A DNA stretch of 64,000 nt. Source: Acanthaster planci. Lineage: Eukaryota > Echinodermata > Asteroidea > Valvatida > Acanthasteridae. The DNA lies in NCBI RefSeq assembly GCF_001949145.1, contig NW_019091551.1, positions 233,716 to 297,715 on the forward strand. The letters are read 5' to 3'. The position numbers and the translations under genes are program-made. Shown one piece after another: positions 50,018-59,933 of this stretch. Every line of letters begins with the position of its first letter. Positions within the stretch are counted from its first letter, which is position 1. The notes under the pieces are model-generated. The model saw only the letters and a program-made list of their open reading frames with translations, was not told where the DNA came from and did no database searches.

Positions 50018-51611
50018 GTATTCTTCAAATCATCTACTGATGATGTCGCGTAATTGGCGAGCGCCCTTTAGCGACAGGTTGAACATTCTGAAAAGTGAAA
50101 TGTGAATAGATGTCTGTGGCAAAGTTTGTCCGAATTGCCTGAAAATGGATGGATATGACAATCTTTACCCATTCAACATGTGTAAAGTTTGGGGCTGATG
50201 ACATCATCAGACTGGAACTTATAATAAAAGATCCTTTTATGCCTAAAAATTCGGTAAAAAATCAACCGTAAAAGATATAAGCGTGAACTGCAACTCAACA
50301 TAACTGGTGAAGCTTCTTCACATAGATAAGTACCGACAAAAAAAACCTTAAAATATTTTTGAACTCAAAAATCCCATTTGTGTACTGTGCATTGGCTACT
50401 GTGTGCATGGACATGCAATATCTGCCTGCAACATAGGCAGCGCACAATCCCTGCAGAGCAATGTACCCAGGAGTTGCAATTTCCAAGCATGTGGTGCTGA
50501 GAGCAGATCGCATTGTATGGAATGCCAAAAGGGACAAATGTTTAAAATCTCTAGTCCGTGCTCTTTCCACAATAACCATAATGTTTTATTTTGTATTTTG
50601 TATTGTACATGTCTAATTGGGTTGAAACCTTACAAATAGTTGGGAACGAAGATTTCTAGACAAAGAATGACCTCACGTGATGACAACTTCAGCAGACAAG
50701 TCACGTGACAGTAAAGGCGCACTCTTTCAAGTGCTATATCTCCTGAAGTTCATGTCTGATTGGGTTGAAACTTAACGTATTTAGAGGGGGAAGGTATTTA
50801 GAAGGGGAAGTGTTATAGATGAAATTGACCTAATCTGATGATGACATCATCAGATGATCATGTCATGTGACATTAAAGGTGCACTCTTACAAGCACTGTG
50901 CTGTAGACTTGTGTTCAAATTAACAAAGGAATGCAAAGTAGCCCTCTCTTCTGTTGGCAAACAGACAGATGAGCTCTAGTTTGCATTCCTTTGTTAATTT
51001 GAACAACCAATCTACTGCATAAACTTGATGGCGTAATTGTTTCATCATGACCATTCGGATCCAAGGTTTCAACCTAATCAGGCATGCACTTCAGGAAATG
51101 ACTTACTTTAAATGAAATGTAATTTGACTCCTCATCTGATGACGTCATTTTCATCTAGAACACTTCCTTTTCTTTTTCTGACCTGGAAAGTTTTAAATCA
51201 ATGTAATACGTACTTCAGGAGATATAGCATTAAACAGTGAACCTGTTGTGTCATGTGATTTGTCACCTGATGATGTTGTGTGCTTGGAATGTGCCATGTG
51301 CTTTGAAATTTGCCAGTTCCTGAGTATATGCCTTACGCACTGTGCGCTGCCTATGTTACAGGCAAATATTGCACATCCATGCACATAGTAGCCAATGCAC
51401 AGTATGCAAATGGGATTTTCCAGTTCCCAAATATTGGCTTCAAATTTCACACATGTGTTAAATGGATAATGGGTCTACATTTATTTGTGGCCGATTTGGA
51501 CAAACTTTGCCACAGACATCTATTCAAAATTCATTTTGCGGAGTTTTTAACCTGTTGCTATAGGGCGCTTGAACATTACGTGATGCCATCAGTAGATGAT
51601 TTGAAGAATAC
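50018..51611. repeat. 1.6-kb fold-back (large imperfect inverted repeat) element
   Basis: Left arm (about 50018-50940) and right arm (about 50975-51611) are imperfect reverse complements. Outer ends: TATTCTTCAAATCATCTACT at 50020 against its complement near 51590-51610, then matching GCGCCCT(T/A)TAGC and ACAGGTT blocks. Middle: CATTTGTGTACTGTGCATTG, then CTGTGTGCATGGACATGCAA, against 51340-51410. Centre: AAATTAACAAAGGAATGCAA (50919-50938) against TTGCATTCCTTTGTTAATTT about 40 bp later, a nearly perfect 20-bp stem. Within arms the motif TATCTCCTGAAG.(T/A)C is repeated. A TGACGTCA palindrome lies at 51140-51147. No transposase is seen. A non-autonomous fold-back element is the most likely reading. 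Confidence 0.75.
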
Positions 51612-53323
51612 GATGACAGACTTTGCCGAAACACCGAAACAGCTAATTAGAACAAAATTAGGCAGGACTGTACAACCTCAAGTTCAAACTACAAGTGTGT
51701 TTGTGTAGGCGCATTGTCTGTATTGGGCATCAAGGAAGAAACACAAATTATCTAGGCCAGCCGAATTAAATTCAGAAAGGTGTCCCAACTTAGCTGAAAA
51801 GTTTCTTTTCTCCTACATCTCAACCATCTATAGTATCAAAGATGTGTGATACTTTTATAAAACTGAGGATTGCTGTGACAAAATGCCTCATGCTGTAATG
51901 CTCAAGGTGTTTATAAATGTATCAACTACAGAACATGTCTAAAGCATACATGTTCCAAAGTTAGCTTGAAAGTTGGTAACAAGTGTTCACAGCAATTGAT
52001 TTTTTTTGCCTGTTTGCTGATAAGAATGGGAATGCTCACTCAATTATGTAATATATCCTCTTGTGTGTACAAGAGTCCTAAAAAATCTTATCTTTAGGCC
52101 TACTCTGTGTATATTTCTTGGAAATGGTAAATTGCTAGAAGGTAGACATTCTTGTCATGTGATTTTACTTTACTGTGTATGTTAGCATGAGTCCATACAG
52201 CTCTTGGTGAGTCTGAGTGTGAGTCCAGGGTCACAGAAGTCAGTGCTCTGATTGTATGTGGTGCTTGAAAAGTGACCCACTTAACTTGGCCCTTCAGTCC
52301 CGTTGTGGTAGTGGGTACCCTCCCATGGAACTGTCAGTAGCTGGCTGTATCAGCAGCCTTCTATGTATATCTGCCCTCAGGTACCCCCAGAGAGTGGGCT
52401 AATTCACATTGGAAGGATGCTGGCTATGCCAACATCGGCAAGATAATGCAGATATCAGATAGCAATGTGTCAGGATTGACTAACTTCTTTGCTAGGGTCA
52501 GAAGTACGCTGTGTTCTTCCTGCTGCTGGTTAAGAGCCTTTTTTATTCATGTCTCTAGGGAAGAGTGCAGCCGTCTGCAGAATACTGATACTAAATTTTT
52601 TGAATAGGGGAATAATATTTTCTGTAGCCTGTCACTCCCAGTGTATTCTGAACTGATTAAAGGTTCAAGTTTTGAGTAATTTAAATTTTGAGGCCATTTT
52701 ATTGGTTGTACAAAGGGAATGGGCAGGATCTGCCATATGTCTCCAGGAGACCTGAGTTGATGACATTGTCAACAGTCATCTGAACTTGTACCTGACAGCT
52801 TACCCCAGCCTCAGCTCTCTTCAACCTTTCATTTTGAATTTGACTTCAGGAAAACATCAGGATCAATAATGCTTTGAAAATGTGTACCTATTAAATTGCC
52901 TGGTGTCTGAATTAAACAGTTGCATCCAGCATATTTTTGGTAACAAGAACCATATGTTTTCCTCTCTCATTCTTGTCGGATGTTGAAGGGCAGATACATT
53001 ATGGCAGTGGGACACAGATACCGAGTACAAGATAAGGGTGACACACACAGATGTAAATGTATTAGGTGGGGCATAGAGCTATCAGTGGGGAAGGGGCTGT
53101 GGACTTCAATTTAGACCTGTATCTCTCCATGAACCCTGTTAGAATGTAGTTGTCAGAATTACACAAATGAGTCAGAGAAGGAAGACGTTACGAAAATTAT
53201 GGGAATCTGCCCGCAGCATTCGTTCCCTCATGCACTGGTGCTCCGTTAGAACTGATCTCATGTATAATTGTTCCTTGTGTGACATTGGTGAACAGTGCTG
53301 TAGCCTCACAAATGAAAGCTTTG

Positions 53324-53451
53324 CCATGTCTTCTGCCCTCAACCAATAACTTTATAGTAGCAATTTTCACAAATATACCATGTTTTTTCCTGTTTCGTCT
53401 GCTGCCGACTAATAACTTAATAACTACATAAAGCAAAATTTACAAGTATGC
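53324..53451. repeat. short diverged tandem duplication (about 65 bp unit)
   Basis: Two units begin CCATGT and contain TCTGCC.(T/G).., then (C/T)AATAACTT.ATA, GCA..ATTTTCAC(A/G)A or its variant. The units are about 53-75 bp long because of small gaps. On the minus strand both units are open in the same frame, each giving an IKLLV.(G/S)RR-type segment. Confidence 0.5.
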
Positions 53452-55214
53452 CTCGTTTGTATGTTTGGGTTTCACGTCCATTTCTGGTATCCAAACTCTT
53501 TTGTAAGTGCCGGGTTCTGTTCCCTCCCCTCCATCCTCTCCCGCTGGATCTGCTCCTACATTTCATGAGATTTTAAAAGAGATAGGATAACAATCTTGGT
53601 GCACGACGTTGGTTTGAATCCTTTTCCATTTCTTCTGTTAGTTCAAAAAGTTCTTAAAGACAGTGGGTCAGATTCATCTGTCCAGCTTGTATAACAGTGA
53701 TGCGCATTTTACATTTAGTGGAGTTTAATTTTAGTTGAGTTTAAAGAATTGTAACAAAATGATTGATGTTTTCCTCATCTCTCAAATTCTGTCCTCCTAT
53801 AGATGAAGTCCCCGAAGATAAAAGCTGTAGCTAATCCCTCTAAAATGAGTGTTAAGTTGTGTATTTTGCAATGGTTCAAGATTTCCAGATACAGCTTAAG
53901 GTGATATTAGACATTCTGCACAGGGGACTCAATGAAAATTTGGCCAGATAGTGGTAACATGGTGGTTCTCAATGGAGAGTCTTGGAAATGTACAAACCTG
54001 TAGCTGGGTTTGTAGTTTAAAGGCACTGTAAACCGCAAGATTGATCAATTTACCATGTTTACACATAATGCACACACATTTTACAAATTTATCTCTAGTG
54101 TTTACATGTACAACAGAATGGCCACTTTCTGGCAGTTTATGCATGTACTGTACTGTATGTGCACAAACTATTACAGTGATCCCCAAGTTTATTTGATGTA
54201 GAAAATTTCACACTTGCATGTAGTTGGTCAGATCCATTCTGCATCTGGGGCTGCTCTAGAATGGAACAGCCCGGTTTGCATGTTACCAAAATGTGACCAA
54301 TCAGGAGGGCTGGTTGCACCTGGCAGGACTGAAGGGGGATGAACCCAATGCATGAAATGTGTGTTGGCTGAGGGCCATTGAGTGTGGTGTATAGATAGTT
54401 TATAAAGATGGTGGTTTGTATCTGTGGTTTGGCATGAACTTGGAATAGTCTGGACCTGGATAAAGGAGGAGGTCAACTTTGGGATTAAGTCTGGCCTCTT
54501 GTTAATAGCCCAGGAGTCTGCATGGTGTGGGAGCTTATTAAAGACATTTTCTGATGGGATGTCTCCATTGAGATTGTTTAGGCAGTGTGATATGCAATCA
54601 GAGTTGTGATCTGGCAAGACCTTGACTACAAGAACAACACTACCACCTGTGCTAGACACAGGCCACTAACTCACACATTTTGATTGTGATTGCTGCTTCA
54701 CTGTAAGTTTATTAAGTTTATATTGTGTAAATAAAAGTGACGTTAAAGCATGGTTTGTAGGCTTTATTTTTTGCTAAAATGTGTCTTTTTCTTTTGAAAA
54801 AATGGAAGTTTGAAGGAAAAGACAAACCAACTTGTGATGAACTTGTCATATAGCAATTTTCAGTTATTTGGGGGTTGCGTAATTTTGTACATTTGTGCAT
54901 AATTTTTGTTGTTTGTGAACGTTGTGTTCATTTCAAAATAGGTTGTGACTTGCGAAACGGAAATATTATTGGTGGTTCAGTTTTAACTTGGACTGCAATT
55001 GACAATGACCACTGATACTCAAATCACAGATGATAACCAAAACACTTCTAGATGGTTTTCATATTATTTGCATACAGGTTTTGATTACAGGTTGGACTTT
55101 AAATGACTGTGAAATTGTAATAAAAATATTTAGTTGTTATGAGTTATGTCTGTAAGTGTTTGCAAGATTTTGGCCACTTGAATAACATTTGAGATTAATT
55201 AAATTTTAAGGGGG

Positions 55215-55243
55215 CTAACCATTTCATATAATCCTATTTGCAG
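55215..55243 (+). promoter_or_regulatory. splice branch-point and 3' splice acceptor
   Basis: A CTAAC branch-point-like sequence (55215-55219) lies about 25 nt before a TTTGCAG acceptor (AG at 55242-55243), with a moderately pyrimidine-rich tract between. This sets the left edge of the PRDM exon at 55244. Confidence 0.75.
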
Positions 55244-55632
55244 GTGAGCGTGGTGAGACAATGGAAAATGAAATGCTTAACGACCACTCAGCCTCTTCCC
55301 AACAGCCCATCCAAGCCCCGCTGCTTCAGCAATCATCCCCCATCACAACCACAATTACTGAAGCCTACGCAGCAGACAGTCAGCAGCAGCTGGAGACCTA
55401 CCATCACCAGCGGCACCAGCAACACAAGCAACAGCGGCAGCAGCACTCTGCAGCTGCCGTCTATGTCCCAGAGGATGTTGTCCTTCCACCGGAGTTTGAG
55501 CTGCGTGAATCCTGCATCCAGGAGGCTGGGCTTGGTGTGTTCTCCCTGGTTGATATTCCCGTTGGGGAACGGTTTGGACCTTTTGCAGGTGTGGAGAGAT
55601 CACTGGTCCAGGATATGCTGTGTGCATGGGAG
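55244..55632 (+). CDS. PRDM3/PRDM16-like (MECOM family) exon, N-terminal half of PR/SET domain
   Basis: One exon of a zinc-finger transcription factor of the PRDM3 (MECOM/EVI1)/PRDM16 family. Family members act in the nucleus, have an N-terminal PR (SET-related) domain linked to H3K9 methylation, and two zinc-finger clusters. From the first ATG (55261) the exon gives 124 residues: a polar Q/H-rich leader (about 13-65), then the PR-domain start. That start has YVPEDVVLPPEFELRES at 68-84, AGLGVF at 89-94 and VGERFGPFAG at 101-110, ending in AWE before a strong GTAAGT donor in phase 0. The order matches human MECOM/PRDM16 (YIPDD..IP..FELRES..GAGLG...GE.FGP). The frame is open back to the acceptor (GAG CGT GGT GAG ACA), so an upstream coding exon is possible and ATG 55261 need not be the start. 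The rest of the PR domain is not found in the window. Confidence 0.9.
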
Positions 55633-55638
55633 GTAAGT
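55633..55638 (+). promoter_or_regulatory. 5' splice donor of the PRDM exon
   Basis: GAG|GTAAGT is a consensus donor. Reading through it would add 38 residues without PR-domain similarity before a stop at 55747, which supports splicing here. Confidence 0.85.
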
Positions 55639-58554
55639 TTTGAAACTCGAGATCTACAGCAGTTCATCTGGTTAAAAAAAAATTATCCAAATCGATTTTC
55701 TGTTCAGACAAGCCCTTTTGATTATGGTTGCCTGGATTATCTGTTTTGAATTCCCAACCGTTCAGTTTGCCGGTAAAGCATCATTTTAGAAGTTGATACC
55801 AATTTATGTGGGATAACAGATTTTCAAATTCTCACAAAAATCTTGCTGTGCACCTAAAGATGTGATATTACTAATAATTGTCGGTGACTTTTTCTGTCCT
55901 ATCTTGCTGAATACTTTGAAATGCCCATTTGATTTATTGATTAAAAGTACTGTAATTTGTAAAGAGTTAACAAACAGTAAAGGATAAAGAGTTTCAAAAT
56001 TGTTTTGAGATGAAATCAAATCACTAATTTGTCACATTATCAGTAGTGCTTTTTTCATAAACAGGTCTAAAAAAAACAACAAATGTACATGTACTGTAAT
56101 AGTTTATTGCAGTGCTGGAAATACTTGTTTATCATGGAAGTATCAGAGAAATTGAAGTCATGGAAATTCCTTTAAAGTCAAGGAAATGATTTTGCAAGTC
56201 CAGAAAAAAATGTGAGTAAATTTTGGATTTTAACCCTAAAAGTCCTCAGTCCTCCAAGAGGTGAAGGATTGAGGAGTGTTACAGTTAACTAAAAGGTGAA
56301 AAAATCTTGGAATCCATTCTCACTCGTTAGGGATGTGTTGTACATTTGAGAAACTTATTCTCACAAAATTTCATAATTATTCTTAAAATGTCTTCATTTT
56401 CCCCCAGTTTCAAAGAAAGAGCATGGATAATAAAACAACAGTGTAAGACCAAATGTTTGAACAGTCCCAATCCTTGATAAGTAACAACATACAAACTTTG
56501 GACTGTTTTGAGGTTGGACGGTTAAAAAACTAAGGGCACAGAGTGTGCTGCTTGACCATGCTGATAGATTTCCCCTGGTTGTAACTTGGCTCTCAGCACC
56601 CATGGTCTGACCCCCTTGCTGTCTCCCTTGCTTAGTTGGACATCAGTAAATGTGTCAGCACTTCTGGCACCAGTATCCTGTTTTAGACATCAGTAATGTC
56701 AAAGAATATTCTGGTTTTGTCTGCCTGTGTTGGAAAGATTTTTCTAAGGGGGGGGGGAGGAGGAGAGGAAGGAAGGGGAATGATAGGAGAATTATGATTG
56801 GGGTCATCGTTTGTACATGTAGTTCCGGCAATAAGCTTTGGCCACAAGGTAATTCATTGATTTAAAAGTGTGTAGTGACTTTAAAAATCCATCAGTGGGA
56901 TTTTGAAAATTTTCATGCACATCAGTTTTCATACTTGTACATGTTGTTTTTCTGGTACATGTAACAGTACATTTTTCATAGAATGTAATGTTAAATGCAG
57001 ACCTTTTGATACTACATGTAGTTCACTGCAAATGTAAGGACTGGTACTTGTCTTCAAAACACATTTTGCAGTGTACATAGGTTTGACGACTTATTTTAGC
57101 TCATGATAGCAAACGTGTATATTTCAACATGTACAGTTTAATGTATTGTATCAGAAAGGCTGTGAAAGTCTGAACGGTTCAGCAGAATTGGTACTCCTTT
57201 GTACTGGCTGTGAGGGAGAACCATCTGGGTTGTTCTAAGGAAGTCTGAGTTAACATAACTTGGGTTGTGCTTACAGTTGCTTGACTTACAAACTGTACTA
57301 CCATGGAGTTAGGAAACTGTGATGCCGAAGCCTATATCTGTGTTGTCTTGTGGTCCTGTCCACCAGTACTACCCCGCACTAAGTGTGCCCATCAGGTCAA
57401 GGCCAGGGCTTGGCTGGCTTATGTTTTTACCTACCAGGGCCCAATTTGTTGGCTTTGTATGAGCAAAGCCTTTGTCTCTTTCATTGAGACTGTTAAGCAG
57501 TAAGCACAAAAAGTGCAAGAGCATGCTTAATCCCAGGGGAAAAGTTGGTTAACTCAGTGACTAAAGGAGAGCACCTCTAAGAAAAACATGTTTTCTCTGA
57601 TTTTATCTGTTCAAATAAATGTGGAAGTATCCAAATCGAACACAGTGTCATTTGTCTTCAGAGCACAACTATAACAAGCTAAAAAAGGGCTCTTTTTTGT
57701 TCACACCAAGATGCAAATTCTGAATTTAGATTGCGTCATTTGGAGAAAACAGAGAAAATTAGGGGAACCCTTGGCCTGTGTTTGTAGTGTGTGTTTCTCT
57801 TGATGTAGAATCAGTCAAGTGTCAAATTAACTTGAAAAATATACAGTGTCATCTTTTTTCTTTCACCAATGCGATGCTTTGTCCTTAGTGTATGGTTCAA
57901 TCGAGCAGCATGGTTGAAATGTAAAATTTTTCTTCCCTGTGTGTTGTATAATCACATGGTACTCAGTCCTCTGGAAGTTGTCTAACTCTCTGACCCCTGA
58001 ATGGCTGGGCATTTATTCCTGTTTGTATGGTAGTACCATGTCTCTGTTTTACGATGGGAACAGAAATAAATGGGACTGATTTTTCTTCCAGTTTGTCAAA
58101 AGGATTGCTTGTGAGCGGTCCTGTTTTTGGCACGGGCAGTGGCTCGTAAATGTTAACTTTTTGTAATTCTGTTTCATAAAATTGGGATGCAAATCAACTA
58201 CTTTGTAGTCTGCCCAGCAAGCAAGCTTTGCATAGCTTAAAAATGTCTCAATGAAGTGGCAACTGAATATAAATTAAAGTGAAGTGAAGCCTCAGTACTC
58301 CTCATGTTGCAGATTGGGAATTTTAACATATAAACGTGATCAACTTGATGTCTGCTGTGCTCAGATTAAAATAAAATTGGAGACTTTGAAACGCTTGGTG
58401 GTGGCACAGGCTTCAACTTTTACTTTTAGAGAGGCAAGGCCAGTTGGCCTTAAGTTTTAAGCCTGTGAACATCTTAGGGCATTGCAGCAAAGTTGCAGGA
58501 CACCAAGGCTGATTTGAAATTTTGTGCATGAAAGATAGGATTTCTGAATACTGG
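55639..58554. other. intron downstream of the PRDM exon, first part
   Basis: No continuation of the PR domain seen; the conserved WLKYI-type segment that follows in family members was looked for and not found. A G9 run lies near 56748. Otherwise AT-rich non-coding DNA. Confidence 0.6.
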
Positions 58555-59925
58555 CAGTGTTGAAGTTGAGTCCTCTAATCCGGGTACAGCATACTCTGAG
58601 TACTTGAGGTGGTGAGTCCTGGGCCGAGTAAAAGTACACTGGTGATGAGTCTAAACCCAAAGCACCGAATACGAGTACATTCAAGGCTGAGTACTGGGCC
58701 GAGTCCAAGTCCGAGTACACATACCTTGTACATGTTTATTACCAAGAAGGTTTTAAACAAATGACATGCAAAAAGTGAACACGTCTACATGTATAATACT
58801 TCAACCACCACGCAACCATCGCCTTTACTGAGTAGCTAGAACTTTCAATTTTTATTTGTGCAAAAAACATTTACATTTATAAAAAGTGATCAACAGTTGC
58901 TTTAATCAATGTAAACATATCTACATGTCCAGCCGACAGTTCCTAAGAATTATGGACAATCACACCACTATACACAATGCTAGTCAGGTAATCACGACAG
59001 GAAACAATGTTCATATATCACGTGGTAAGTGTACATGATGCATTTAGAGGGGTGGGCGATAAACTTGGGCCATGGCAGGAAATTTTGTGGAAATGCTCGC
59101 TTCAAGTATGAGTATTACCTCATATGACATTTATGAACACAGAAAATACATAGACAAGAGGTCAAGTTCTGTGAATTAACTTACAGAAATCTTTTTACAA
59201 CATCTATGTTTTTTACTACATGCTGTATGCATATACGGTGTAGTGTAACGAAAACAGAAAAGACAACAAGATTCTTTTTATGTAAGAGATTTTTTTTTTT
59301 AATTAATTTTTTCCTAACTTGGCATTAAAGATTTTAGGGTCTCGCCAAAAAATTAGGGTCGGGCGGAAAACTGGAAGCAGACCTTTTTTAGGCCTCAACA
59401 AATTGCATATCAGAAATCACCGACTATGGAAAAGGTATGAACGAGTGCAACAAAGCCTCTCTTAGTGTCAGTCAATGTGCTGTGATGCTCATGGAGCTTG
59501 AGCTTGGCTCATATCAGTCCTACGATTTCTCAAGTAAAAGCTGCAGAGGCGGAAACTAGATTAACTGAAAGGCTCCTTGTACCCAGGGTACGATAAGCAT
59601 TTTGTTCATGTTACAGACTACAGAGTGAAACTGCTGTGTCGTATTGCGTTGTGTTTGAGTTTGAGCAATGCAATCTTCACTCGTCACCCAGAACCACAAA
59701 CCATGATTGATAAAAAAAAAAGTACTCAATTTTTTTTGGAGTACAAAGGCCGAGTACCGAGCACCTACGGGTTGAGTATGCTCAAAATCCAAGTGCAAAG
59801 AGTCGAGTACGGGCCAAGTACAATGAATTTTCAAGTACTGATGATCGAGTACGGGCTGAGTACTCTGACGTATTCAACTTGTACTTGAGTAAGAGTTGAG
59901 TTTGAGTTTGAGTACTCCAACACTG
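58555..59925. mobile_element. non-autonomous hAT-like DNA transposon with 8-bp target duplication
   Basis: The 1371-bp element begins CAGTGTTG and ends CAACACTG. It is flanked on both sides by the same 8 bp, AATACTGG (58547-58554 and 59926-59933). An 8-bp duplication and CA(G).. ends fit the hAT superfamily. Subterminal regions (58565-58725 and 59755-59915) are dense in GAGTAC, GAGTCC and GGCCGAGTA-type motifs in both orientations, which could be transposase-binding repeats. The interior has no transposase and only short unrecognised frames, so movement would depend on an enzyme made elsewhere. It sits inside the inferred PRDM intron. Confidence 0.85.
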
Positions 59926-59933
59926 AATACTGG

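Larger units (their letters stand above)
51712..55243. other. non-coding stretch upstream of the PRDM exon
   Basis: No recognised exon. It contains a short tandem duplication at about 53324-53451 and a 143-codon minus-strand open frame (54228-54659) with no recognisable domain. By position it should be intron if the PRDM exon has an upstream coding exon. Confidence 0.5.

Noticed and set aside
53168-53349. Basic MSQRRKTLRKL start as a candidate first PRDM exon
   Set aside because: Differs from the conserved MRSK.RARKL start, the downstream residues do not fit the family leader, and the frame ends in a stop rather than at a donor.
54228-54659. 143-codon minus-strand open frame
   Set aside because: No domain recognised; lies antisense in the inferred PRDM intron. 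It could be a relic of an unknown element, but nothing supports a gene.
55633-55749. Extension of the PRDM exon to the stop at 55747
   Set aside because: The added residues have no PR-domain similarity, and a consensus donor sits exactly where the homology stops.
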